DNA of 64,000 bases, from assembly GCF_012295525.1 (NCBI RefSeq), contig NZ_CP051167.1, forward strand, positions 4,695,501-4,759,500. Direction: 5' to 3'. Made by a program: the position numbers and the translations under genes. This document shows positions 26,144-35,460 of the stretch, piece by piece (the first letter of the stretch is position 1; every line of letters starts with the position of its first letter). Under the pieces are notes generated by a model, which worked only from the letters and a program-made list of their open reading frames with translations, ran no database searches and was not told the origin of the DNA. The stretch is from Oxynema aestuarii AP17. GTDB taxonomy: Bacteria > Cyanobacteriota > Cyanobacteriia > Cyanobacteriales > Laspinemataceae.

Positions 26144-27386
26144 TTTTTTGTTGGAGATTTTGATAAACATTCCAAACCCGTTCGCTGACGCGATCCCAAG
26201 AAAATAACTTGAGAACTCGTTCTCGTCCCGCCGTCCCCATCGAGGTTCGCAGGAGATCGTCTTCCAGTAATTTCAGAATCGCTGCCGCGAGAGAATCGGG
26301 ATTGCCAGCGTGACAAAATAAACCTGTTTTCCCTTCTTCAATCACTTCTGGCATTCCTCCGATTCGCGTCACGATCGCGGGAAGTTCTGTAGCCATTGCT
26401 TCGATTAAACTCATCCCGAAAGCTTCCGTGAGTGAAGGGTTAATGAGAATGTCACTTTCCCGGTAAAATTCGGCTAAGTGAGAGTGGGGAACCGACCCGG
26501 GAAAAGAAACGCGATCGTGAATTTTTTGAGTAATGAGACTATCTAAATAAGTTGCATAATTTTTCTCATAAAATATATCCAACTTTTGGACTTCGGGATC
26601 GTCACTCAAATCGACAATAAACTCCCGGGGAGTAGATCCTTTAGGACCGACGATTTGAAGGGTAACTTCTCGATCGTGTTCGGCTACTTGACGGAAAGCT
26701 TCTAAAAGGACGTGTACGCCTTTCTCCGGTGAAATTCGCCCGACAAATATTAAGGTTTTAGGGAGGCGATCGCGCGGTTTTTCGGGGGGACGAAAGCGGT
26801 CGAGATCGACTCCATTAAAAACCGTATGACATCGAGACGCAAAAGCGGGGAATTTTTGGCGGACTTTGTCGGTGACGTGTTCGCTACATCCGAGGATGGC
26901 ATCGGTTTTTCGGAGGCGGCGAGCGATCGTCGTCGGCTGCAATTGCGTCAACCACTCGGAATGCATGTGTAAAACAATTTTAATCTTCGGATTAAACGCC
27001 CGAACGATGGGAACGAAATGAGACAAATTGTGAATGTGAACGAGATCGCAGTGTTGTCGTCGGAGATCGAAGGCGATCGCCAAGATATACCAAAAATGGT
27101 AAAGCGTAGAATTAAATAAAGGAGAGGGAGAAATCGGCACAATTTTTGAGAGTTCCCGCAAGATCTTGAGGAAGATGCGATCGGGAATTAGAGAGATTCT
27201 GCGATATTCAATTCCTCGATACGTTTCACATTTTGCTTGCGATTTGTGCTGTTTGCAATAGCTGACGATCGCGCAATCTTTGCTCAGACGACTGGACACT
27301 TCATAGGTCCAGGTCGCTACTGAATCTGCATTTTGAACCGGAGGACTGACCACACTCCACGGTTGGTTAATAAAAGCTATTTTCAA
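26136..27386 (-). CDS. Glycosyltransferase family 4, TTG start
   Basis: GT4 enzyme of about 416 residues. I chose TTG at 27386 because GGAGG lies nine bases upstream (27396-27400) and the protein then begins KIAFINQPWSVVSPPVQNAD, a proper GT4 start. The only upstream ATG (27470) would add 28 residues and ignore this ribosome binding site. Donor features: LIFVGRISPEKGVHVLLEAF, LQIVGPKGSTP and NPSLTEAFGMSLIEAMATEL, with the conserved glutamates. First gene of the operon running down to 22193; it overlaps the PIG-L gene. It probably supplies one sugar of the polymer. Confidence 0.88.
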   Translation of the reverse strand: MKIAFINQPWSVVSPPVQNADSVATWTYEVSSRLSKDCAIVSYCKQHKSQAKCETYRGIEYRRISLIPDRIFLKILRELSKIVPISPSPLFNSTLYHFWYILAIAFDLRRQHCDLVHIHNLSHFVPIVRAFNPKIKIVLHMHSEWLTQLQPTTIARRLRKTDAILGCSEHVTDKVRQKFPAFASRCHTVFNGVDLDRFRPPEKPRDRLPKTLIFVGRISPEKGVHVLLEAFRQVAEHDREVTLQIVGPKGSTPREFIVDLSDDPEVQKLDIFYEKNYATYLDSLITQKIHDRVSFPGSVPHSHLAEFYRESDILINPSLTEAFGMSLIEAMATELPAIVTRIGGMPEVIEEGKTGLFCHAGNPDSLAAAILKLLEDDLLRTSMGTAGRERVLKLFSWDRVSERVWNVYQNLQQKND

Positions 27387-28669
27387 TGGAGTTGTCCTCC
27401 AATTGTTTAAAACAACAAGCAAGCAAAAGGAGTAAAAAGCTAAAGGTTGAATGGCATTGACGGTCTGCAACCATCAATCTCATGAAAAGCACTACGAACG
27501 ATCGCACTCCACGATCGACAACGCTTTAAAATTGTTTTAATTGTGCCGATTGCTTAAGCTTTTTCGCCTCAATTGAGTTCAATTGAGCGAAATAGAGCTT
27601 ACATCTCCCGAACTCCCCCGTAACCAGGGAATTTAGAGAGATTCTTTGTAATTGATTGGATTGAGAAACTCTAGATCCAGAATCGCGATCGCCATCGCCA
27701 TCACCATCGATAGGCTGTGACTGACGACCTAGAAAGGCAAGTATGAATCCCTTTTTCAAGGGAATTCCACAGAGCGATCGAGAGCTGAATCAATAGAAAA
27801 TTGCTACAGACTCGATGGCTGCAAAAAAGCCAACATTTTTCCTTCGACGATTTATTATTAAAGATGCATTTTCCCTGAAGATTCGATCGCCCCAACCTCC
27901 CCAAAAAGACTGCATTCGCCTCAAGGAATCAATCTCGAAGCCGCAACTCTCTTGGGTGACCGATAGGGCATCAATCGATCTGGGTGGAATAAATTAAATG
28001 AGTTTTATTATGGGATTTCCGAAAATCTACTGAGAGTATGCCATTAATCGGTTGGAAATTGCAAGAGTTTTCGAGGTGGATTTACACAATCTTTACAAAA
28101 GCAATCGGGGAAAGATCTGCCCCCGTCGCCAGCTTTTCTATAGGGACTATAACCTTTGCCCGGTAAGAGATACGGCGCCAATGAGGATTGCAAGTTCGAC
28201 GGCGATCCAGCTTCGACGATCGCCGATCGGATCGGGGGTTCTCGACCCCTTTAAGCCCCGGCAGCCCCCGACCGAGGACGTGTCAGTCAACGTGCTAGGT
28301 GATTTCACTGAATTTCTGCCCATTAGAGCAATATTTGAGACGAATTCACTGCGATCGTCCTAAATTCGGTGGATCTGAGATTGACTTTCTAAGCGAATCA
28401 CCGGGGAGCCGATCCCCTGGCGGCTCAAACGGCCAAATACTTCGCGAATCAGGGTTTTCATCCCCTCGGTTCGCAGGTCTCGAAGATCGGTTGCAACATC
28501 GGTTCGCTTCGGAGGTGGGGGAAGGTTGAGAGACGGAGATGATTTTATATTACAAGGTTGGGGCTCTCAAACCAAATTTTTGTATAGAATGTTTGGATGT
28601 ACTTACTGCCCTCGTGCGAATCCCGGGAGCGTGGCGCGATCGATGACGTTTTTGAAGGGGCGAGATCCA
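27387..28669. other. 1.28-kb gap between two minus-strand glycosyltransferase genes
   Basis: No convincing gene on either strand; the short ORFs (for example 28052-28363) have no family features. AT-rich at 27400-28060, with a small hairpin around AATCCCTTTTTCAAGGGAATT near 27748. It becomes GC-rich and irregular from about 28160 to 28510 (including a GGGGTTCTCGACCCC palindrome near 28236), which could be the wreck of an old insertion that I cannot identify. The promoter of the 26136-27386 gene must lie in its left part. Confidence 0.5.
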
Positions 28670-29926
28670 TTAGTTTTCGGTCGTGTTTCGTTCTAAAATT
28701 TCCGTAAATAGATCGACGTAGCGAGAGGCTTGTAATTCTAAAGAAAATTCTCGTTCTGCCTTGGCTCTCGCCGCTATTTTTAACTGTCGATGGCGATCGC
28801 GATCGTCGAGAACCCAAGCGATCCCTCGGGCGAGGTCGTCACTGTCAAAGGGTTTAACGAGATAGCCATTTTGTTGATGTTCGACAATATCTTTTAACCC
28901 CGTAGCATTAAAGGTCACTACAGGGGTTCCACAGGCTAAAGATTCTGTCGCCATTTGTCCGAATGCTTCTTGTAAAGAGGGAACCACGGTCACGTCAACC
29001 GCCGAATAAATCATCGCCAGGGTCACGTCATCGTGAACTTGTCCGAGATAATGAGTGGGAAAGCCAAAATTTTCAGGATTGGGCGGTTTTAAGGCTCCCA
29101 AAAGAGCGAGTTCGATGGTATCGGAACCGTGGACCTCGCGGAGGCTGGCGAGTGCTTCACGTAACAGGTGAAATCCTTTTCTCGAAGATTTGGTTGTCCC
29201 GGGAGAAGCGCCAAATAAAATCAGGGTGCGATCGTCCGGTAAATTCAGAATTTCTCTAGCAATGTGGCGATCGATCGGTTTGTATTTTGTCAGATCTAAG
29301 CCATGAGGAATCACGTGAATCGATCGCGATTGAAACAGAGAACTCGATCGCGCGCATTCCGCCAACCAGATGCTGGGACTGACAACGGTCAGATCGATGT
29401 TTTGCCACGATCTCTGTTTTCTTTGCCAAATCGATCGGGATAAATCAAAGGAGCGATCGCTATTGAGTTGGGGGCAGTTTCCACAGGTATCGGTATAGAG
29501 ATCGCAGCTTTCACTATAGTTACATCCCCCCGTAAACGGCCACATATCATGTAACGTCCACACCATTGGTTTGGAAAAATTGGAGAGAGTTTCTATACGA
29601 ACAAAACCATTACAAACCCAGTGTAGGTGGATGAGGTCTGGATTAATTTCTCGAACTTTTTTAGCAAGATTATCGGGAAACCATTGAGAAAAAAATAGTT
29701 TTTTTCCTCGTCGAGGATACAATTTTAAAGGCAGACTATTTGATAAGGGTCCGACCTTCGTGAGTAAGGATTTTTCGGCAATGACGGAGCAATCGATACT
29801 CCGTTTCGCTCGGACTAACATTTGCGAAGAAATGCCGCCGTCGTTCAATCCTTGATGGAGGCGATAGGCGGCACGAGCGGCGCCGCCTTCGAGGTCGGAG
29901 GTACTCAGATGTAAAATGTTCATCAT
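28670..29926 (-). CDS. Glycosyltransferase family 4
   Basis: 418 residues from ATG 29926, beginning MMNILHLSTSDLEGGAARAA, the GT4 start with a glycine-rich loop. A cysteine-rich stretch (GGCNYSESCDLYTDTCGNCP) at about residues 130-150 is typical of a subgroup of exopolysaccharide glycosyltransferases and may bind metal. The donor half has ILFGASPGTTKSSRKGFHLL and VVPSLQEAFGQMATESLACG, where the GT4 glutamates lie. It follows the acyltransferase gene on the same strand; a MITE-like repeat sits between them. Confidence 0.9.
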   Translation of the reverse strand: MMNILHLSTSDLEGGAARAAYRLHQGLNDGGISSQMLVRAKRSIDCSVIAEKSLLTKVGPLSNSLPLKLYPRRGKKLFFSQWFPDNLAKKVREINPDLIHLHWVCNGFVRIETLSNFSKPMVWTLHDMWPFTGGCNYSESCDLYTDTCGNCPQLNSDRSFDLSRSIWQRKQRSWQNIDLTVVSPSIWLAECARSSSLFQSRSIHVIPHGLDLTKYKPIDRHIAREILNLPDDRTLILFGASPGTTKSSRKGFHLLREALASLREVHGSDTIELALLGALKPPNPENFGFPTHYLGQVHDDVTLAMIYSAVDVTVVPSLQEAFGQMATESLACGTPVVTFNATGLKDIVEHQQNGYLVKPFDSDDLARGIAWVLDDRDRHRQLKIAARAKAEREFSLELQASRYVDLFTEILERNTTEN

Positions 29927-29938
29927 TTGAGAAGAGCG

Positions 29939-30097
29939 ATACAGCACTCGGGCGTCTTATGAGGTACAGTACCGATCCCCCTATCCCCCCAACCCCCCTT
30001 TCAAAGGGGGGCGAAGGGGGGATTGCGGAAAGTCCCCCTTTTTAAGGGGGATTTAGGGGGATCTAAATGTCTTGCATAGCAGAGGAAAATGCTATAG
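29939..30097 (-). repeat. MITE-like C/G-run repeat, copy 1
   Basis: About 155 bp bounded by ATACAGCA (29939) and TGCTATAG (30097). Inside are two foldable modules: ATCCCCCCAACCCCCC... with its GGGGGG partner (about 29983-30024), and AGTCCCCC...GGGGGATTTAGGGGG (30031-30062). Copies with the same end boxes are at 33501 and 52741. It lies between an acyltransferase gene and a glycosyltransferase gene and codes for nothing. Confidence 0.8.
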
Positions 30098-30098
30098 A

Positions 30099-31199
30099 TT
30101 ACCTTGTCCCAAAGAGAATTTTTGATACCCATCGATTCTGCATGAGTCGGTCGGCGATCGCCCAACCCAGTAATAACACGGATAGCGACAAGAGTAGAAA
30201 ATAAATAATACTCTGCTGTAAACTAGCAAGATTTAAACCCGGAAGCCGATAAATAGTAATCTGAAAAACATCTAAAATCAGCAGGTGGATCAGATAAATC
30301 CCAAAAGAACAAATCCCCAAATGTTTTAAAATGTGGCGATCGTCTTTGAGGAAAGGAGATAAGCAGATTCCCGTTCCCAATGCACTATATCCCAGGAAGA
30401 CTTCGCGGATCGATTCTGGAACGCTTTCACCGGACAAACCGAGGATGAAAAAAGCACCGATAAAGGCGATCGCCCACCAGTTTTCTCGATTCCTAAAGTA
30501 AGGGGCGAGGTGTGGGTTCAACTGCGAGACGACAAGGGCGATCGTAATATAAACCAGGCATCGAAGAGACCAAAATAAAAAAACAAATAAAACTCGAATC
30601 GGTTGAGCTAAAATACCAAAGTTTTGGTAATTCAATAAACTCTGAAAAGCAGCTTGACTCTCCAGGCTGTAGGCATTTCCGGAGGCGATCGTTAACTGAT
30701 ATAAAGCTATTGAAATCAGGAATAAAAAAGATGCTTTTTTAAGATTGAAAAAATGAGATTTGATGCGATCGTCTAAAAGTTTAATCAATATAGATCCGAC
30801 GACCACAAGAGGTAAAAAATAAAGATGAAACCCTGCCGTACCTAAAAAAATTGTTCCGGTCGGATCTTTTAAAACTTCTTCAATATGATTGGGGTCGCGA
30901 TCGATAATAAATTTTAAAAATTTATAAGTTACGTAAATCAGCGTCCACGCGACATAAGGGATAACCAGACGGTTCAACCGAGACGAAAGCTTGTAACTTC
31001 CCCCCGACCATAATTTATTAACGGATAAGTAAAAAGAAGTGGCCAAGAAAAAGGGGACGGCGAATTCTACAACATGGATAATATCATTCCACCCAGTAGG
31101 CGTTTCACTCAGTCCTTCATCTGAATGGAGGAGGATCACTCCGTAGAGTGCAAACCCCCTACACAAATCGATTCCAGTAAGGCGAAGCGATTTGTTCAT
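30099..31199 (-). CDS. Acyltransferase-3 family membrane protein
   Basis: 366 residues from ATG 31199 (a TTG two codons earlier is not needed). The opening RLTGIDLCRGFALYGVILLH is the family signature R-x10-H, and about ten membrane spans follow (IALYQLTIASGNAY region, ENWWAIAFIGAFFILGLSG, IIYFLLLSLSVLLLGWAI). Such OatA/WecH/ExoZ-like proteins move acyl groups from inside to sugars on the outer side of the membrane. Next to an ABC flippase gene (99 bp) and glycosyltransferases, so acetylation of the exopolysaccharide or its repeat unit is likely. Acyl group and acceptor are unknown. Confidence 0.85.
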   Translation of the reverse strand: MNKSLRLTGIDLCRGFALYGVILLHSDEGLSETPTGWNDIIHVVEFAVPFFLATSFYLSVNKLWSGGSYKLSSRLNRLVIPYVAWTLIYVTYKFLKFIIDRDPNHIEEVLKDPTGTIFLGTAGFHLYFLPLVVVGSILIKLLDDRIKSHFFNLKKASFLFLISIALYQLTIASGNAYSLESQAAFQSLLNYQNFGILAQPIRVLFVFLFWSLRCLVYITIALVVSQLNPHLAPYFRNRENWWAIAFIGAFFILGLSGESVPESIREVFLGYSALGTGICLSPFLKDDRHILKHLGICSFGIYLIHLLILDVFQITIYRLPGLNLASLQQSIIYFLLLSLSVLLLGWAIADRLMQNRWVSKILFGTR

Positions 31200-31298
31200 G
31201 GTCAAAAATCCTTTCCCAATTCAATGTAAATACACCGATGGCAAATCATCAAAAAACTGCGATCGCCGTCCCCAATTTATCCAATTTCACAAAATCAC

Positions 31299-33140
31299 CT
31301 AATCTGAGTGGCTTTCTTCACCGAGAACCACTTCTTCATAGGTGCCACATTTGACAATTTTACCTTTTTCTAACGTATAAATGCGATCGCAGTCTTTAAC
31401 CGTGGTCAGACGATGGGCGATAATAATCATGGTTTTCGTGCCACTGAGTGCATTAATTGCCTCAGAAATTAGACTTTCTGTTTCATTGTCTAATGCCGCC
31501 GTCGCTTCATCTAAAACTAACACTTCTCGTTCGTGATAAAGTGCTCTAGCAATCCCCACACGCTGACGCTGACCGCCTGATAAGCGGACTCCTCTTTCCC
31601 CCACTTCCGTTTGCAATCCTTCTGGGAGTTCGTCAACTAACTCGCGCAATTGAGCGGCATCTATAGCTTGTTGCAATCGATGTTCGTCGATGCGATCGTC
31701 ACTCACTCCGAAAGCAATATTTCTGGCTAATGTATCGTCAATGAGAAAAATTGATTGTGGGATATATCCGATCGATTGACGCCAATTTGCCAAATTTTCA
31801 TAGATCGAGTGGCGATCGACTTTTATATCTCCATCTTGAGGAATGAGTAGCCCTAAAATAATATCGACTAACGTTGTTTTTCCGGCGCCGGATTTGCCAA
31901 TTAATGCGATCGATTCGCCTTTTTTAATGTCAAAGGAAATTCCAGCGATCGCAGATTCTGAAATGTTGGGATAATGATAAAAGATATCTTCGATTTCGAT
32001 GCTATCTTTTATCTCCAGAGGTTCGATCGACTCTGGAAGATCCGCCAGAACTAATCCTGTTGACTTCGAGACGGCTTCAAATTTATCCGAATGCTTTCCG
32101 TAAACCTCTTTTAGATTCTCTTCAGAAGCCTCCAATTCTTTTAAATCTAAATAAAGTTTTTTAAGGACATAATCCGAATTTCTTAAGGTACTAATTGCCC
32201 CCATCAAGTTGCTGATGGCCGGAATTAAACGAATGGAAGCTACTGCAAAAATACTTAAAATGGCAGTCAATTGCTGGACGTCTTGATCTAGCAATAAAAA
32301 CAGAGAGATAAAGCCAACTAGAAAAATAACTAAAAAAGTTTCAACAATAATCCGGGGTAATAGTTTAAAGCCAAAAAAGGAGCCGCTCGCTTTTTCATAT
32401 TTATCCGTTTGGGTTTTGAGTTGGTTTTCAAAGTAAGAACTGCATCCAATAACTTTTGTTTCTTTGATTCCTCCCAATCCATGATTGATGATTCTAATCA
32501 TCGATTCGTTCGCTTCATGAACTTCTTGTCCCCAGTAGCTTAATTTGTTTTTTGAATAAGCAAACAGCAACCAGCAAGGAAGAAGAAGCGCTAAAATCGC
32601 AACAATGGCCATTAAGTTAGTGGCGCATAACAACAGGGTTAAAGATAAAATAACAATGACGTTGGCAATGGAATTGAGCAGAGGAATTAAAATAGCATGA
32701 CCAAACGTATAGGTATAGTTGGTAATGCTCTGGATTAGAGTTGCACTATTCCTAGATAAATGAAAGGTGTATGGTGCGTTCAAATAGGCGTTCATTAACT
32801 TATTCGCTAACTCGCCTTTGAGTTGGAAGCTAAAAATAAAGACATAGGTTTGTGCGTTCCAACTAATAATCGACTTGAAGATAAAAATCAGGATAATAAA
32901 TATTCCGATACAGGCGATAAACTGACTTTCGGAAGGTAATCCAGACCGAGCGTATAAAATACTTAAAAATGAATTGGTTTTAACGATCTCCGGTTGAGTC
33001 GCAAGGGATAAAAATGGCCCGATTAAGCCAATCCCGAAAACTTCCATCAAGGAAACAAATAGAAAAGAAAAAGTCAGGGGAACTAAGTATTTCTTTTTGT
33101 CGCCTAGAACGAAGAGGCATTTTCGTAAGTAAGATATCAT
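31299..33140 (-). CDS. ABC transporter, fused permease/ATPase (PglK/HepA-like flippase)
   Basis: 613 residues. An N-terminal transmembrane domain of about 330 residues with six spans starts YLVPLTFSFLFVSLMEVFGI and contains the PglK/HepA-like GLIGPFLSLATQPE segment. The ATPase half has Walker A GKSGAGKTTLVD (near residue 415), signature LSGGQRQRVGIARAL, Walker B VLVLDEATAAL and a switch histidine in IIIAHRLTTV. In this family the dimer flips lipid-linked oligosaccharides across the plasma membrane; HepA is the heterocyst polysaccharide relative. It stands first in a run with the acyltransferase gene. Confidence 0.9.
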   Translation of the reverse strand: MISYLRKCLFVLGDKKKYLVPLTFSFLFVSLMEVFGIGLIGPFLSLATQPEIVKTNSFLSILYARSGLPSESQFIACIGIFIILIFIFKSIISWNAQTYVFIFSFQLKGELANKLMNAYLNAPYTFHLSRNSATLIQSITNYTYTFGHAILIPLLNSIANVIVILSLTLLLCATNLMAIVAILALLLPCWLLFAYSKNKLSYWGQEVHEANESMIRIINHGLGGIKETKVIGCSSYFENQLKTQTDKYEKASGSFFGFKLLPRIIVETFLVIFLVGFISLFLLLDQDVQQLTAILSIFAVASIRLIPAISNLMGAISTLRNSDYVLKKLYLDLKELEASEENLKEVYGKHSDKFEAVSKSTGLVLADLPESIEPLEIKDSIEIEDIFYHYPNISESAIAGISFDIKKGESIALIGKSGAGKTTLVDIILGLLIPQDGDIKVDRHSIYENLANWRQSIGYIPQSIFLIDDTLARNIAFGVSDDRIDEHRLQQAIDAAQLRELVDELPEGLQTEVGERGVRLSGGQRQRVGIARALYHEREVLVLDEATAALDNETESLISEAINALSGTKTMIIIAHRLTTVKDCDRIYTLEKGKIVKCGTYEEVVLGEESHSD

Positions 33141-33953
33141 TATTCTACTGGTAATTAGTTTTTGAATAAGGTAAAAAGCTTGTCAGTCGAAGGACTCAAT
33201 TGTTTTAAACAACATCATGAAATATAGATGTTTTTCGCGAACAAGAATTGAAAATTAAATAGGTTTGTCGATCGCGAGGCGATCGTCGAATCGAAGGTGT
33301 CGAGGCTGTGAGTATTTTATTGAGTTTTATCTTAAGCTTTAATCTTTTGTCAATGGCAATGGCTGTTGGTTGCCAGGAGATTGACTCCTAACGGTTTCGG
33401 AGGATTGTGTTTTGTTGACAATTTCTCGACAGATATATATATGTGACAGTTATTGTGCTATTTAAGATTTAATTGTGGCAAGACTGTTATTTTGTGAAAA
33501 ATACAGCAGTTTTCGCTGTTGGGCGGTACATTTCGATCCCCCTAAATCCCCCTTAAAAAGGGGGACTTTCACTGCCCCCGTTTTTAAGGAGGGTTGGGGG
33601 GATCTTTGCCTCTTGTACCTCATGACAGCGCGAATTGCTGTAATGAATTCTTGCATGAGTGAACGCCGAATTCTAGCTGGGTTGTCGATTCCAGGGGCGC
33701 TCCACGCAAGACCTCAACCCATACTGTTAAGGGCTAACAAATAAGGGCTAACAAAAAACAGCCGATCGCCCCGCTCCTATTCCGGCAGTGAGTGAAACCG
33801 TACCTGAGTGGGGGCGTTTTCTGCCTGCCGACCTCCAAGGCACTCGATACAATGGAAAGCACTTGAGGAAAACACTTGAGGAAAATGCGATCGGAGGCGA
33901 TCGCCCCTAATTTTCTTCCGTATTTTCTCGTAAACCTCCCTATTCTAACGAAT
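33141..33953. other. 813-bp gap between the flippase gene and tnpB element 2
   Basis: It holds the flippase promoter region (AT-rich, 33141-33480), a MITE-like repeat (33501-33644), and a short direct repeat TAAGGGCTAACAAA occurring twice at about 33727-33755. No gene is supported. Confidence 0.6.
33501..33644 (+). repeat. MITE-like C/G-run repeat, copy 2
   Basis: Bounded by ATACAGCA (33501) and TGCTGTAAT (33644). The first 60 bases (CAGTTTTCGCTGTTGGGCGG and on) match copy 3 at 52741 almost exactly. Internal C-run and G-run arms can fold into one long hairpin. It lies 310 bp from the right end of tnpB element 2. Confidence 0.8.
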
Positions 33954-34110
33954 GTGACATCCTCCCGACACTGAATCAAAGATTACAGCGCGGGCTTCCC
34001 AACCTCGCGATTGGGTATTCCTGCCCCGCGCCACTTATCTAGGTCATAGACCCCCGACAGACCGACTTGACAGGCGGTTTCCGTTCCCCAGAGTCCCTGG
34101 GTTACTACGT
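33954..34110 (-). ncRNA. Putative omega RNA (right-end guide RNA) of tnpB element 2
   Basis: In IS200/IS605 elements the 3' part of tnpB plus the right end is transcribed as a scaffold whose guide begins exactly at the element border. Here the right end is strongly conserved between three copies: ACCCAATCGCGAGGTTGGG forms a hairpin, and GTGTCGGGAGGATGTCAC closes it at 33954. The first bases beyond, on the minus strand, are ATTCGTTAGAATAGGG. The 5' limit given is arbitrary. Confidence 0.35.
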
Positions 34111-35258
34111 TTTCTAGTCCACGATCCAAAACCATCTCTGCTGCGGCACGATCGCGATGCGTTCGATACCCACACTCAGGACAATGATGCTCTCTGACTT
34201 CCAACCCTTTGCTCACCGTAGCAAGGCAGTTGGGGCAGGTTTGACTGGTGCCGTTGGGATTGACTTTGGCAAAGTAGACTCCTCGCTTCCAACACACCCA
34301 TTCCGTCAGAGACAAGAACTGCCCGAAAGCAGCATCAACACAATCTTTTCGCAGCATTCCTCGCGTCAAGCTTTTGACGTTGAGATCTTCTGCAAAGATA
34401 GTTTGCGCCCGGTCGCAAAGCTGATGAGCCGTCTTCAGATGGAAATCTTTACGACGATTGGCAATGCGATGGTGCATTCTAGCCACTTCGATTTGTGCTT
34501 TCTCCCAGTTTTGAGAACCCTTCTGTTTTCGTGCTGCTCTGCGTTGCAGCAATTTCAGCTTGCGTTGCATCGACTTGAAAAACTTAGGGCGTTCTTGGAA
34601 AGAGCCATCGGAAGCGGTCAAGAATCGCTGCAATCCCAGGTCAATCCCAATCGCCCGACCGTGAACCGGAGCATCGGGAACCGATATATCCGATTCAATC
34701 GTGACGACAACATACCATTGTGTACCCCGTACCCTCGACAATACCCTTACCTGTATCCCCCCAACCCCCCTTTGAAAGGGGGGCGAAGGGGCGATGCAGG
34801 TTGATGGGCACTTCCCCAATTTTTGGCAGCTTGATTGTGAAGCCATTGATGGGATTGTTCTTGAATTGGGGAAACACAAAGGATTTGAATTGACCGAACT
34901 TTTTGAAACGTGGAAACCCATGTCCCCGTTGCAAAAATGCTTCCCAGGTATCGTGCAGTCTGCGAATCGTGGTCTGCAACACCTGAGAATGTACCTTACC
35001 CAGATGCGGGAATTGCTTCTTTGCTTTGGGCAGGTTGTTCTGCTGACGATGGTAGGACGGGAATGGCTCATCAGCAGGAATGATGTATTCCTTCTCCAGC
35101 GAGCATCGGTCTACCGAACACTTACGAGAAGCAATCCAGTCTTTGAGTTCGCGCAAAGCGTAGTTATATACGCCTGTGCACGTCTCAAGCCACGACCGCA
35201 GTTCAGTCTGCTGTACGACATTTGGATAGATTCGGTAGGTGTAGTTCACGGTCAGCAT
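33983..35258 (-). pseudogene. tnpB: tnpB split by a C/G-run repeat module (RNA-guided nuclease family)
   Basis: The N-terminal part (35258 to about 34795) encodes MLTVNYTYRIYPN... with the helical region NLPKAKKQFPHLGKVHSQVL and ends in KLPKIGEVPIN. The C-terminal part (about 34755 to 33983) encodes VRVLSRVRGTQWYVVVTIES, IGIDLGLQRFLTASDG (first RuvC Asp), IFAEDLNVKSLTRG (Glu), the zinc ribbon CPNC...CPEC, and THRDRAAAEMVL (third Asp). Both parts look intact, but a module of about 40 bp (34755-34795, with six-C and six-G runs) separates them and shifts the frame by one. The same split is present in copy 3. Without frameshifting no full protein forms; slippage on the six-base runs could restore it. 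Confidence 0.8.
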
Positions 35259-35460
35259 GACTATAATTTACTACAGACTATAGCTGCTGATAAATGCTGG
35301 TCTCATCCCCATCGTAGGGCTTAGTCCTTCCCGTAGGGTGGGGAATCGACTGTTCGAGAGGAGTCCATGGATCCGGACGCTGATGCTTCGCATACAGCGC
35401 GGGACTTATAGCTCCCCGAACCCCTCAAAAGTTAAAAATATCCATTCAGGAGCAACAAAC

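Larger units (their letters stand above)
33954..35439 (-). mobile_element. IS200/IS605-type lone tnpB element, copy 2
   Basis: An element of about 1,486 bp on the minus strand. The right end is GATGTCAC at 33954. The left end begins at about 35439 with ATTTTTAAC, then GTTCGGGGAGCTATAAG, a region with GGGGATGAGACCAGCA, and the tnpB start at 35258. Borders were set by comparison with the copy at 51254-52738, whose similarity ends at the same points. No tnpA is present, so movement would need a transposase in trans. The tnpB gene inside is split by a repeat module. Confidence 0.85.

Noticed and set aside
27387-27470. Upstream ATG (27470) giving a hydrophobic, signal-like N-terminus to the glycosyltransferase
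   Set aside because: The TTG at 27386 has a GGAGG box and leads directly into the conserved GT4 start; the extension is unlike the family.
28052-28363. 103-codon + strand ORF in the 1.28-kb gap
   Set aside because: No ribosome binding site, no recognisable motif and an uneven composition; likely accidental.
29983-30062. Repeated CCCCC/GGGGG blocks that look like a repeat array
   Set aside because: Not a CRISPR: no regular spacers and no cas genes. They are hairpin modules of a dispersed repeat.
34157-34804. 215-codon + strand ORF inside tnpB element 2 (and its equal at 51457-52107)
   Set aside because: Antisense of the conserved RuvC and zinc-ribbon coding region; conservation there is explained by tnpB.
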